Positions 11,747-22,429 of a stretch of DNA of 30,000 nucleotides are shown here, one piece after another. The translations under genes were made by a program, and so were the position numbers. Below the pieces are notes generated by a model. That model saw nothing but the letters and a program-made list of their open reading frames with translations, had not been told where the DNA came from and did not search any database. The stretch is from Chrysomallon squamiferum. Its lineage: Eukaryota > Mollusca > Gastropoda > Neomphalida > Peltospiridae. Position 1 is the first letter of the stretch. Each line of letters begins with the position of its first letter. The stretch is from assembly GCA_012295275.1 (NCBI GenBank), contig CM022670.1:21050146-21080145 (forward strand). Direction: 5' to 3'.

Positions 11747-11893
11747 AACTTAATAGTAATACACTGACAATAAATATGTGCCACAAACATGTTCCAAGGA
11801 AAAGGAGGGGAAAAAATAAAAATAAAAATAAAGAAAAATAATTAAAAAAAAAAACTAAATGGAGAAGGGGATATAGTGGATGAGGATTACAAA

Positions 11894-11900
11894 TTTTTTT

Positions 11901-11944
<44 letters not shown>
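11894..11944. repeat. Poly(T) tract of 51 bases with one C
   Basis: The longest homopolymer tract in the window (42 T after the single C). In a Sprouty transcript it would be poly(A) inside the 3' UTR, so it could mis-prime oligo(dT) cDNA. Confidence 0.95.
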
Positions 11945-11949
<5 letters not shown>

Positions 11950-12102
11950 GTTAATACATTTTTATCTTAAAACAGTCTAAGACAACTTGAACATGATACG
12001 TTTTGTATATAATTATATATAATGTTTCTCTTAATTTCTGAACAATAACATTGAAAAAATATAAAACCAAACTTTTCAATTTAATTATACCTATGTAGTA
12101 AG

Positions 12103-12110
12103 TATTTACA
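12103..12110 (-). promoter_or_regulatory. Pumilio-type response element UGUAAAUA in the putative 3' UTR
   Basis: The minus strand reads TGTAAATA, an exact match to the Pumilio consensus UGUANAUA. It would only work if the 3' UTR extends this far. In AT-rich DNA this 8-mer is not rare. Confidence 0.25.
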
Positions 12111-12155
12111 GCTAAATACAAACTAAACGATTATCACAAAAAAAAGAAACAAATT

Positions 12156-12160
<5 letters not shown>

Positions 12161-12197
<37 letters not shown>
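12161..12197. repeat. (TA)n microsatellite
   Basis: About 18 TA units in the putative 3' UTR. Confidence 0.9.
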
Positions 12198-12204
<7 letters not shown>

Positions 12205-13192
12205 CAGTTAACAAATAAATAGTAAATTTTATAAATTACTTTATACTTTAGTAGTTTGAAAAAAATAACCAGATATAGTTTTGAAACTTTTAATCAGGTA
12301 CCCTTGTGACCCAGAACAGCATGATACTTGTTTAATCTCTGTTTTGAATTGTGAGAGAGATGTTTTTGTTCCTGTAATATAAAGCTTTGCTACTTAATTT
12401 TTAAAACAATGTATTTTCACCCAATGAAGACAACAAAATCAGTAATGATCCAAATCATATAAGTATGAAGGGGAAAAAAAAAAAAATAATAATAATTGTT
12501 TCTACTACATGTTGTTTTTCAAAAGATGCAGACAAATGTTTATAAATTCTTATTATTCTGCTGTATGTATCAAGTGCTTAACTGTTGGTGTATTAATTTG
12601 GATGAATTATTCTTCATGAGTGCTTAAAAAGGATTCTGACTGAATACAAGACTAAAAGTTTCAATCACTATATATATATTTTTTTAAAAAGACTGATATA
12701 AATAACTATAAAAATCTATCAAAGAATTAGCAATAAGCAATTCAGAAACAGCGAAATTTTCAAAATCTGTTCATGGTGGTTAAAAAAACAGAATGTGCAA
12801 AACTGATAAAACTGGCCTTAGTCGTCTGGTTCACTGATTGAGAAAAGTGAAAAAATATGGAATAAAAATATTTTAAAAAAAAGTATTAAAAAAAAAAGGT
12901 CAAAAAATTAATACACTAATGATTCCTCATTAATATTTAACAACATGTAAATCAGCTAAAAACAGTTTCTAGACAGTGATTGAAAACGCGTGCACATAGC
13001 CACTGATAGTTTAAGCCTGTTCCCTGAATTGATCAATAAAAAAAAATATAATTAAAAACAAAAAAATAAAATCCTGTGACTTTTCTGTCCTTTCAAGTTA
13101 TCTTGCTGATGTGAACAAATGTCATGAAATCTATGCTTTTCCATTGCAAACATACACTTAGCCTGAAGAATGCAACAACAACAAAAACAGTT

Positions 13193-13212
13193 AAAAAAAA
13201 AAAAAAAAAAAA
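13193..13212. repeat. Poly(A) run, 20 bases
   Basis: An uninterrupted A run in the putative 3' UTR. Confidence 0.9.
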
Positions 13213-13309
13213 TTAAAAAATAAAAATAAAAACTTAGATACTGTAGTAGTACATTCATGCTTGAATTTAAATTTTTTAATCACAATTTTTATTTCTAACA
13301 AGAAAAATA

Positions 13310-13313
<4 letters not shown>

Positions 13314-13354
<41 letters not shown>
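13314..13354. repeat. (AT)n-(GT)7 compound microsatellite
   Basis: AT units switch to GT units at 13341. Confidence 0.9.
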
Positions 13355-13492
13355 TAAATTATTTATTTAAAAAAAAAAAAAAAATTAATAATAATAATAC
13401 AAAAAAAATCACATAACAAGTTAATTTTCTCACAAATCTGAAATCTGTTTCCTTTGGCTTTTCTCTTCTGGTATTTCCTGATTGTAACTTTT

Positions 13493-13495
<3 letters not shown>

Positions 13496-13529
<34 letters not shown>
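13496..13529. repeat. Poly(T) run, 34 bases
   Basis: An uninterrupted T run in the putative 3' UTR. Confidence 0.95.
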
Positions 13530-13533
<4 letters not shown>

Positions 13534-13814
13534 AAGAAATTTAATGGACAGAATCAATGATGTTCCATTTGTGCACCACAAAGCATTCAATAAGAAAAAT
13601 GTTCTGTCTGCCCTGTTTTCACATTATTTGTGTCATATATATCTATAATATATACACGTGAATATCTGTGTGTTTACGTCTGTGTGTGTATGTGTATATA
13701 TACATACATATACACACATGTATATCACACATACATACACACAAATATATATCCAGAACGAAAGACATAAAACCTCTGATTCTATACAAACGTTCAATAT
13801 AACCATATAAATTT

Positions 13815-13820
13815 TTTATT
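13815..13820 (-). terminator. Proximal poly(A) signal AATAAA after Sprouty
   Basis: The first AATAAA after the stop, about 180 bases downstream of it. A moderately U/GU-rich stretch follows. Use here would give a short 3' UTR that keeps the U22/A25 inverted tract. Confidence 0.3.
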
Positions 13821-13892
13821 CACAACAGCAAACTCCGATACTTTTGAACCCGCATAAATAGAAGATGCTGTCCTGTGTTCCCACAATGCACC

Positions 13893-13945
13893 TTTTTTTT
13901 TTTTTTTTTTTTTTTTTAAATTCAAAAAAAAAAAAAAAAAAAAAA
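13893..13945 (-). repeat. Inverted homopolymer: U22-GAAUUU-A25 in the transcript
   Basis: The plus strand has 25 T, then AAATTC, then 22 A. In the Sprouty transcript this becomes U22, a six-base linker and A25, which can fold into an almost uninterrupted U-A hairpin. It lies 56-108 bases after the stop codon, beside an AU-repeat tract. Confidence 0.75.
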
Positions 13946-13946
13946 T

Positions 13947-13992
13947 GTATATATATATATATATATTTTTTATATATATATATATATATATG
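13947..13992. repeat. (TA)n microsatellite directly after the Sprouty stop
   Basis: Two TA runs are separated by a short T-rich break. The tract ends about eight bases from the stop codon, so it is probably transcribed as the start of the 3' UTR. Confidence 0.9.
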
Positions 13993-14000
13993 TATCCTAG

Positions 14001-14804
14001 TTAAGCACTAGAGCTGTCTGATTCAATCAGAAGCCGTCGTGTCTGTGAGTGTTTTGAGACGGCTTTACTGTCGGGTTTCCGTGAGCACTGACAGCCTTTT
14101 TTGCGGCACCTGTTGTAGCAGGAGGTACAACAGCGCAGACAGCCCCTGGCCGGCCAGTAGCACCACAGGCAGGGCAAGCACAGAGACATGACGGCCATGC
14201 AGGTCCAGCGTTTGACACAGTGGGGGGTCTGCTCACTGCAGCACGCGCACGGGTCCTCGTAGCACGAGTTCGAGTCCTCCTCCTGGCCACAGTGGTAGAA
14301 AACTGTCTTCACACAACAGAAGCAGGTGCAGCACTCGACGGCCTTCTCGGCGCTGACCTCGCACCGGTCCCCGCACAGCCACTTCGATGGCAGGTCGCGC
14401 GGCTCCGTGCACGCCCCGCACCGGCACTTGCCACAGTTGGCGCAGATGATCGACTCGGTGTGACTGTCGTCGTCGATGGGGTCCTTCTTCAGCGGCGGCG
14501 ACGCCGAGTTTGGCTGCGACGCGACGATCGTCGTGTTCAACGTCGGCCGTCTGCTGGCTGCGGGCAGGCTGACACGCACGTGGGCTGGCACGGTCTGCGG
14601 GCTGCCCCCTCCCCCCACGGAAAGAGAAACATTTTTCAGGGGAGGGATGCTCTGGGGCCTCAAACTGTCCACATATTCATTCTGGGCGCGGGGACCAGGC
14701 CTCACCTGCCCCAGGGTGACAACTGTCTGTTGACTTTGATCGGGCAATGGAAAAGGTCGTAACGAACTTCTCATTACCCCAATGGCGTCCCGATCCAAGG
14801 GCAT
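14001..14804 (-). CDS. spry: Sprouty homologue, RTK/Ras-ERK feedback inhibitor, single coding exon
   Basis: A 267-residue protein. The C-terminal half (about residues 121-240) is the Sprouty cysteine-rich domain: 29 cysteines in 120 residues, opening with CANCGKCRCGACTEPRDLPS, then WLC (142-144), a CCTCFCCVKTVFYHC stretch (158-172), and RWTCM (199-203) leading into the CLPCLWCYWPARGC segment (209-222). The N-terminal half carries NEYVD (residues 42-46), matching the conserved Sprouty motif whose tyrosine, once phosphorylated, recruits Cbl-type ubiquitin ligases. Family members act at the inner plasma membrane, anchored through the Cys-rich domain, and dampen FGF/EGF receptor signalling through Ras-ERK. 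The protein is shorter than vertebrate SPRY1/2 (about 315 residues); the linker between the two domains is compact and lacks a long Ser/Thr-rich block. It ends in an acidic serine tail (ESDSSSA). The start is the first AUG after in-frame stops TAA and TGA in the leader, with A at -3. A second Met at residue 11 is an alternative start. GC content is far above the flanks. Spred proteins share the Cys-rich domain but also have an EVH1 domain, which is absent here. Confidence 0.96.
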   Translation of the reverse strand: MPLDRDAIGVMRSSLRPFPLPDQSQQTVVTLGQVRPGPRAQNEYVDSLRPQSIPPLKNVSLSVGGGGSPQTVPAHVRVSLPAASRRPTLNTTIVASQPNSASPPLKKDPIDDDSHTESIICANCGKCRCGACTEPRDLPSKWLCGDRCEVSAEKAVECCTCFCCVKTVFYHCGQEEDSNSCYEDPCACCSEQTPHCVKRWTCMAVMSLCLPCLWCYWPARGCLRCCTSCYNRCRKKGCQCSRKPDSKAVSKHSQTRRLLIESDSSSA

Positions 14805-14839
14805 AGTCCTAGGACACCAGTGACTTCAAACTTATCCAT
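14774..14839 (-). other. Upstream ORF 2 overlapping the Sprouty start, ending TAATG
   Basis: A 21-codon ORF begins 35 bases upstream of the Sprouty AUG and runs through it in another frame. Its context (A at -3, G at +4) is better than that of the Sprouty AUG (A at -3, C at +4). Its TAA shares a base with the AUG of Sprouty codon 11, forming TAATG. Ribosomes starting here would bypass Met1 and could reinitiate at Met11, giving a form without the first ten residues. It may therefore restrain or redirect Sprouty translation. Whether the peptide is made is unknown. Confidence 0.5.
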
Positions 14840-14852
14840 AATTCATCAGGAT
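14805..14852 (-). other. spry: 5' UTR part of the Sprouty coding exon
   Basis: This 48-base leader lies between the predicted splice acceptor and the Sprouty AUG. Read in the Sprouty frame it contains TAA and TGA, so coding cannot continue upstream through it; any exon before it is non-coding for Sprouty. It contains two upstream AUGs, described separately. Confidence 0.7.
14832..14846 (-). other. Upstream ORF 1 (4 codons plus stop) in the Sprouty leader
   Basis: ATGAATTATGGATAA encodes MNYG and a stop, in the Sprouty frame. The start has C at -3 and A at +4, a weak context, so leaky scanning past it is likely. It exists in the mRNA only if the leader is as predicted. Confidence 0.5.
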
Positions 14853-14880
14853 CTGAAAAGATGAAATCAAAACAGCAATC
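14853..14880 (-). promoter_or_regulatory. Splice acceptor (polypyrimidine tract + AG) before the Sprouty coding exon
   Basis: On the minus strand the sequence runs through a T-rich tract ending in TTTCATCTTTTCAG at 14853, a near-consensus 3' splice site 48 bases before the Sprouty AUG. A non-coding 5' exon joined to a single coding exon is the arrangement known for vertebrate SPRY genes, which supports the call. It has not been confirmed by transcript data. Confidence 0.7.
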
Positions 14881-15340
14881 AAGTATTGGATAATAATGTT
14901 TGGGTAAGAATAAACATTTTAGGAAATGAAATTAATACATTAATTTCTCAAGATAATGTGGGGAAAAAATTGTTTTTCTGTTACAAAAATATTATCAATT
15001 CATATATAAAGCACTGGCTATAGAAAGAACAACACAACTGACAGGAAAGAATCTTTTATTCATCATATTTTATTAACAGTAAATGGGGCATTAAGTAGAA
15101 TTATACATGCTTAATCACCCTATGCTTTGCCAATTTTTACTAAAACAGTGACCAATCAAAACTCAGATTTTTATTTTCTGCAGCTCACACAGGAAGTCAT
15201 CTGCTGATTACTGTTTCCTGTCTCCTGACTGTGGATCCAGTGATAAAACATTTGCTAGCACTTTTCAGCATCTGGATTGAAAGGAAATGGATTTGCTAAT
15301 CAGGGAAAATGAAAACATCTGTTTAACAAATGTTTGCATT

Positions 15341-15395
15341 CACATATGTTAAACAAATGTTAACTGTAGGATTCTAAACATGTTTAACATATGTG
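15341..15395. repeat. 15-bp perfect inverted repeat in the Sprouty intron
   Basis: CACATATGTTAAACA (15341-15355) is matched exactly by its reverse complement at 15381-15395, with a 25-base spacer. A further TGTT/AACA pair inside, after a two-base bulge, extends the stem to about 19 pairs. Related GTTTAACAAATGTTT words lie just upstream at about 15321. It could be a remnant of a small inverted-repeat element or an RNA hairpin. Confidence 0.7.
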
Positions 15396-16396
15396 GAAAT
15401 TGTCAATGAATAGGGTTTTCTGCTATATTAATAAACTTTTATTAATAACTATCCTAGTTTAAAGGATATAAACAGTAAGTGCAGACATGTTTGTGTTTCG
15501 ATCTGATAAAATCATATTAAAAAAACAATAAATACACATTATTGGTGATTTAAAAGATTTCTCCTTTAGAAATAGAAAAATAGAAAGAAAAGAAAAAAGA
15601 AAAACGCTTTATGGGTAACATTGCTGTCAATCATTAGAAATGTGTTGTGATTGTCAGTTTGTGGTAAATACAAAGTTACCATCATTTGGCTGTAACAATA
15701 AGACAGACCATTCGAAAGTTTTTTCAGAACGAACACAAATGAAATAACAAAATCACTAATCGAGAAATTATACTTCTAAGAATTAGTTTGATATTAATTT
15801 ACATTATAATATTTCTTTATGTTTATTTTAAAACTACAAGCAGATGAAATAGTTTATATTCTCCAAGAAAACAATGAATGAAATGTTTATTTAAAAATGT
15901 ATTAAAAATTGGATAATTGTGTTTTATTGGGTGGGTTTCTGTCCATGCATATTGTACAGTTTTAATGTTTTGCTGTAAAATAAAAGTGCGAATGAGTAAA
16001 ATGATGCTAATTTTTCCAAATCCCATTAGTCCAATATACATAAGACTTAACAGATAAACTTTTTTTTTTTCATTTCTGTAAATATATTAAGCATTATTTT
16101 CTTAATGTTTCTATTACTAATAAGATACTTTACAGGAGACATTTGAACGCAATATTTATTTAAAGGAAATAATAATAGAATATTTTGATCTTTGATACAA
16201 TTCTAAATGAAATTATCTGTTGTGAAATAGGTATATAATTTATATATATATATATATTTTTTGTAAATTAATAGATGTTTATAATGACTGATAAAGTAAT
16301 AACAAACCTAACTAAAGATAACTCTTTTTCCTAAGTTTTTCCACCCTTCATTAATTTAACTTCATTCTGAATAATACACATACACAACTCTGTACA

Positions 16397-16399
<3 letters not shown>

Positions 16400-16427
<28 letters not shown>
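16400..16427. repeat. Poly(A) run, 28 bases
   Basis: An uninterrupted A run in the candidate intron. Confidence 0.9.
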
Positions 16428-16741
16428 TATTAAAATTAAAATATTTTTATGTGTCAGAATAACCTTCAAGACATAAAATTCAGCAAACTAATCCTTATAT
16501 ACTGAATCTATACTTATTATGTATTTTTATTTTTTTTCTCTTGAAACTTGCTATTTTATCAGAATTTTACAGTGGTTCTTTAGCAAATGGCAGCAGCTGG
16601 CAGCCTTACATACATCTTACATGCAGGAATGCAGTGTTACTGCCAACCTGCATTGAAAAAAACAGTTTTTAAAACTTCTGTTTTCATAAACTGAGCCAAC
16701 TCATTAAAACTGATATGATCTGCCACATGAACTCCACCTAA

Positions 16742-16773
<32 letters not shown>

Positions 16774-16857
16774 TTGTGACTTTTGTTTGATCTAAAAAGA
16801 AAAATGTATGAAAAACATTACTTATTATTATTATTATTATTTTTTTTTTTTTTTTTT
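16742..16857. repeat. Poly(T) runs with a short (ATT)n
   Basis: 25 T at 16742-16766, then ATT units and a further T run ending at 16857. Confidence 0.9.
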
Positions 16858-17572
16858 GTGTGGTAAATATAAAAACAGCAATATTCTGATCAATGTGTTT
16901 TTGATTAATACTTAGTTGGTAAAAGCTAGTGTTAAACTGAGGCATAGCAAGTCATAGGATTGAGTCTTCTTGGTGTATGAATTTGGTTTATTAATAAATT
17001 ATTCAAGGCAATATTCAGCAGTGCTCAGAATACTGCTGTGGACATGTCTCATTATGGAAGAGTTGCCACTGTTAATAGAAACCATTCAGGGAATCACAGT
17101 AGTGAATTTAACCAGTAATCTTAAAATACCATAACCATATAAAAACAAAAATATTGTTTTAAAAGCATAAGAGTATCACAGATAAAATTAATGAGTACAC
17201 ATTATAATTCTACTTTAAATTGACAATTCTTAACTCAAACTTAGCAGTTGACTGTAGGATCAGATTTCCTTTTAAAGTCTTTAGTATGAATTAATTTGAC
17301 AAAATAATTTGGTTTGTACAACAGAAGACAGATAATTAAACACACATATATATTAAATGTCAAGGGTTTTGGATTCACTCTATAATGAATGCCCTATGAA
17401 TAGTTTTGGTATGGATTTGACCTAGCTCCGATCTAAACTAAACCTGGTCTTTAGAATTTAATGTTCCTTGCATGTTTATATAATCAAAACATGTTTATTT
17501 TCCTTTTATTTAGACTTCAAATACATTTTATTTCTAAAATCTATTAGTATTAGCCTACCAAAGAACAATCAC

Positions 17573-17631
17573 TAAATAAATAAATAAATAAAAATAAAAA
17601 AAATAATAAAAAAAAAAAAAAAAAAAAAAAA
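17573..17631. repeat. (AAAT)n grading into poly(A)
   Basis: AAAT units followed by 24 A at 17608-17631. Confidence 0.9.
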
Positions 17632-18044
17632 TATATTTTCAAAATAAGAAACTGTGTGTATATAATGTTAAAATAAACTATTTTATTTATTACTAAAATT
17701 GATTTTAAAAATATATATCTGTTTTAAGACAACCAAGTGACTTTTATTTTTATTACAGCAATGTTTATGTAATATCGTTTTTTCTTGTTAGCATGTAAAC
17801 AAAATCTGAATGTTAACCATACCTTAATAAATAAATATATAAATAAAACATGGAATTTTTTAAACTTAAAAAATAAACACTTAACAGAGAAGATAAAGAA
17901 AAATGAGTTACACATTTAAATTTACTTAGTGAACAGTAAAAAGTGCCTGAAGCTCTAAACATACAATTCAAAAATTTAATGAATAAATTAAGAAATAGTG
18001 GAAAAGTAAAATTGCCCCATATCTAATTTCATGCAAAGACAATA

Positions 18045-18090
18045 GTGTGATACTGTAATAATAGTAACACTTTCATTATAGCAGTCACAC
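18045..18090. repeat. Short interrupted hairpin in the Sprouty intron
   Basis: GTGTGA (18045-18050) pairs with TCACAC (18085-18090), and CTG (18053-18055) pairs with CAG (18082-18084), around an AT-rich loop. The stem is weak and may be chance. Confidence 0.3.
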
Positions 18091-20944
18091 AGACTCAGAT
18101 GACCATTTTTAGTAATAAATTAGCAATCGGTGTATTTTCAAAACATTGCTACCCACTTCAGTTAATTTCGCAACTAACATATTTGCAGATAATGTAAAGG
18201 AAATGTTCACTGTATCATGTGGATGATCCCAAAATGAAGCAAGATGTCTGCTAGTGCAGATCAATGGTTCAACAACTGTTACACCTACCATAACAATGTT
18301 TTATTCAAATCATCAAATACTGATTTTTATCAATCTCTTCCAATTCATATTTAGACATTTATAAGCTTGCCTTATTTATATAAAAAATTTAATTTGTTAA
18401 AAATCAATAATGGGCAGCATTTAAATAATTTCTCACTGAAGTTAATCTTAACTGGAGATATCTGCATCTACTGGTATTTGAAATACATAAAGACTAAGTT
18501 AAAAGTATATTAATAAAACTGTAACATAATTTGTTATTTGAAGTAACAGAATCATTTTATATAACATAACTAAATACAAAAAAGAATAAACTGATGACAA
18601 TAACCAACATCCAGATACAAGTTTCATCTCTAATAAATGAGGAGGCAATTGTGTACATTTCTTAAATTTAAATGAATCTGTCTAATTATGTGCAGTCTAA
18701 TAAACAATTAACATATGATTTGATATTTTAATATAAATAAAAAAATATCTGGCAGCCTCCTCTCAAAGGTGTATTAAAAAGTTAACTAAATTATTGTTAT
18801 ACTGAAACCTTGTTTTTATTCATGTAAATAAAAAAGACAGGCAGTTACTGTTTTCTGAAAAAGAAAACTAAAGATCCTGAAGATGTTAAGTATTTTTGTA
18901 AAGAATACTTATGTTTTACATTTGCTTTTAATATATTTTTGTAAATATATTTTAGAGGGCTGTTGATAACAATGATAATAAAAAGTAACTTTATAACTTT
19001 CATCACTGTCCCTTCAAAATTATTTATATAACACATCTGAACTTCATCCTAACCCTAACTGATGAAACCAAATCTTTGAATGGAAATGGATTTTCCCATT
19101 AATATATATCCTTCAGTAATGTTACATACTGACAATAATTGTATGAAAGAATCTTTTTTTAAACAACCCAGTACGATTATGTTGTGGCTTTTAGGTTCAA
19201 CCACAGTTTTTAAGCACTAATATGTTAAAATATTCACCTTCATTAAAAAAACAAAACAAAAAAACAACATACATTAGAGCCTTTTTGATAAAATAGTCAT
19301 GGAAGTGCAGCTAGAATAGACAACACATTTAAGGAACACTGCACTACATATTAAGATGATATCATAAGATGAGTTATGTGAATGTTCTACGCTATAAGCC
19401 AAATAGTTTTAGGTATTCTGCAAACTGACAAGACTGTGAAATATGCAGATCAACAGAACCTCATTAATTTAACTATAACGCCAATATTTTAAGAATGCAA
19501 ATAGTTGCCATCCATTCCAGTATTTTAAATTTATTTATTTTTGTTTTGTTTTTTTTACTTCAGCAGCTTCTAATAACAAATGGTTGAAATCTGAACACTA
19601 AGACCGTATTAACAAATGAGATCAACATTTAAAAGAAAAGATGAAAAATTAAATAACAAAGGAACAAAAATTAGGTGTTCAAAACCAGACAAAAAGATCA
19701 GAGAAAACATAATTAAATCTAAACAAATATTCTACTAGGCTGCTCAACAGCTAAATATTTTAATCATTTTATTTTCTCTCATTTTTCAAAAGCCTCTGTT
19801 TTAATATAAAGTAAGAATTCTGGCTGATTGCAAAAACTGATCTGCATCAAAATCATATAGTGTAAAATATTTCTTTAAAAATTAAATTCATATTTCTTAC
19901 CATACAAAGAAGAAGAAGAAAAAAAAGTAGTAGAAAGACAGTTTATCACTATATGTGTAAATACTGAATACATATTCAAAGTAGCTAACTATGTTACTAT
20001 TATTTATTTTCTTCCTTTTTAGAAGCAAGAGGTAATATTATATTCCTGGGTTTCTTATCACTTTTATGGACAATTAGACAAAATGTATTCTGATTCAGTA
20101 TATAAATTATGCAGGAACTATAAAACAATAAACATTTCAAACAGGTTTTGTTTTTTTCTTTTTAGTGGGAGGGTTTATGGTTCTACAAAGAATAACACAA
20201 AGACCTGTACATTTTTTTAAATCACCATTTCTCACATCTTTAAGTAACCACTGAATTTTATGTTTTTTTATTGGAGTTTTATTTGTTTTTATTTCTAATC
20301 CTGTATGGTTCTTACTGTTTTTCATAATCCTTAGATTTGCTATGTCACATCCTGTGAGGATATAAACCTGATCTTCTCAGTCTAAAATTTCGTGCAAAAA
20401 AAAAAAAAAAAAGACCAGGGGTATAAACATAAAACATTAATCAGATGGTCTTGCCAGACAGCTTAGCTACCCACACATACACATGTAAATGAAGAAATCC
20501 AATCCTTTGTAAATTTGTTAAAAAATTAAACAATATATATAGCAACAATCTACATATACAAAAAAGAAAAACATATGTGAGCTGAAACTGATCCAGAACT
20601 GGATGAAAATGATCCATAAAAGCAGCAGCAGGAGTACATTTGAGCCATGAATACCACCAGTTGGGAACGAAATGATCAAATTCATTAATGACAAACACTG
20701 GATCATTTTAATATCAACAGTTATTAGGTGTCAAATGTTCAGTCTTGTCGGCAAAACCTATCACAGCGATTAGACCAAAGAGTGGAAAAGAAAATATTAA
20801 GTTGCATATCAACTGAATAATATTTAAATATTTAAAAAAAAAAAAAATACAACATATACATTTTTTTTTTTTTTTTTAAAAACACAAAAACACATGATCC
20901 CATTATTGTGTTCAATTCTAAATTAAATATGTTCTACATTGGGC

Positions 20945-21010
20945 AAAAAAAAAAAAAAAAAAAATAAAAAAAATAAATAAACAAATAAAAATTTAAAAAT
21001 TTAAAAATAA
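20945..21010. repeat. Poly(A) and A-rich low-complexity tract
   Basis: 20 A followed by AAAT-type units. Confidence 0.85.
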
Positions 21011-21087
21011 AAATGGATTACCAAACTGTTATTTTATAAATTAATATCATTTATCTGTTGTGTAATTGATCACAAAACTGAACAAAA

Positions 21088-21089
<2 letters not shown>

Positions 21090-21124
<35 letters not shown>

Positions 21125-21145
21125 TAATAATAATAATAATAAAAT
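21090..21145. repeat. (AAT)n microsatellite
   Basis: AAT units with one extra AA interruption at 21121. Confidence 0.95.
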
Positions 21146-22200
21146 AAAGATTAAAAAATATTATATAAGATATACAATACTATAAGAAAAAAAAATGGAA
21201 CAAAAAATGAGTTTGTATTTAAATGTTATTTGGCACTATCCTAAATACTTAGACACTGACATTTAATGTTAAAGTAGTAAAATAAAAATAATAAAATAAT
21301 AATAAAACAAATAATAATAATATAAAAGAAATAATCATTTTAAAAAATAAAATAAATAAATCAGTATTTTGTTTTACTCACATACATGTGTATATATACC
21401 TAGCTCATACCATGTAAATAAAAATTCTTTATAAATTATGTAAACATTTACTTAAAAATGATATCAAACTTTACGGTTACAAAAGTTATTTCTAGCTTAT
21501 ATAAAGCAAAATATTTACAATATATCTTATCTGTTTACTTGTCATGAAAGAAACAATCAGTTTTATATCAAATTTTAAATGTTTTCAATTTAAAACCACT
21601 TATTAAATTTCAATACATAAAATACTTGCTTTTAGTATAAAAAAAGAGAAATTTTACGCATACAATTTATTTTTTCAAGCTCTTTCTGAAGCTACATGAA
21701 ATCAGTTATATATATATATATACGAGTTTAAATGTTTTTTAATAGTCATTTGCCACTGGCAAAGTTCATTATGAACACCTTTCTGCCCACGCTTATTATA
21801 TTTATATATTCACTGTCATTTAAATTTGTATGTAAAAATTTAGTGCATTAAACAGTAACACATTAGTAGTCAGTTCAAGAGCAGCAAAATAATACGGCAA
21901 CAATAAATAATCAGTAAAGTGTGTATGTAGTGTTGGAATTTAAAATTTTAAAAATAAGAATTTTGAGCATAATTCAAAGTTTTAAATCTAATTACATAAT
22001 TTTGAAGATTGCGCACCAGTAAACAGTATTACAAAAATAAAAATCATAAAAATGATTTTTTTTTTAAAGAAACAACAAATGTTAATAAACAAGTATGAAA
22101 CAAAATAAAGACATTTTTTTTTTTTTTATGTGCATGATAATAAATAATCTCTATTTTCATTTCCTACAATTAATCTGATTAAACACTAGGCCTAAATTCG

Positions 22201-22277
<77 letters not shown>

Positions 22278-22288
22278 AATAAATAAAA
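22201..22288. repeat. (ATA)n followed by (AAAT)n
   Basis: About 23 uninterrupted ATA units, then AAAT units. Confidence 0.95.
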
Positions 22289-22386
22289 AGGTATAATTTA
22301 ATTTTTAATTTTATATTATTTTAAGATATATGGTTTATGAAAAAAAGATATATATATGTTTTTAACTATTTCAGTACACAGGTGTC

Positions 22387-22387
<1 letters not shown>

Positions 22388-22425
<38 letters not shown>
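22388..22425. repeat. (GT)19 microsatellite
   Basis: An uninterrupted GT run. Confidence 0.95.

Positions 22426-22429
<4 letters not shown>

Larger units (their letters stand above)
11430..14000 (-). other. spry: Likely Sprouty 3' UTR, distal end about 11430
   Basis: The AT-rich DNA after the Sprouty stop has no coding frame and is a natural 3' UTR of up to 2.6 kb. On the minus strand the distal signal AATAAA lies at 11447-11452, with a GU-rich stretch (GTATAGTGTGATATGGTGTA) 15-35 bases after it, a classic cleavage arrangement. Earlier AATAAA copies lie at 13815-13820, 13362-13367 and 13288-13293 and could give short 3' UTRs. The region also contains UGUAAAUA (12103-12110), many AUUUA pentamers, and long A, U and AU tracts. 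Confidence 0.45.

Noticed and set aside
14027-14427. Short minus-strand frames inside the Sprouty exon
   Set aside because: They are out-of-frame readings of the Sprouty coding sequence.
14220-14762. A 180-codon plus-strand frame opposite Sprouty
   Set aside because: It is the antisense shadow of the GC-rich Sprouty exon. Its Arg/Ala/Val-rich composition follows from the Cys codons on the other strand, and no domain is visible.
19043-19066. CCTAACCCTAACT, a telomere-like word inside a six-base-pair hairpin
   Set aside because: Fewer than three telomere units, and the stem is short. Chance is sufficient.
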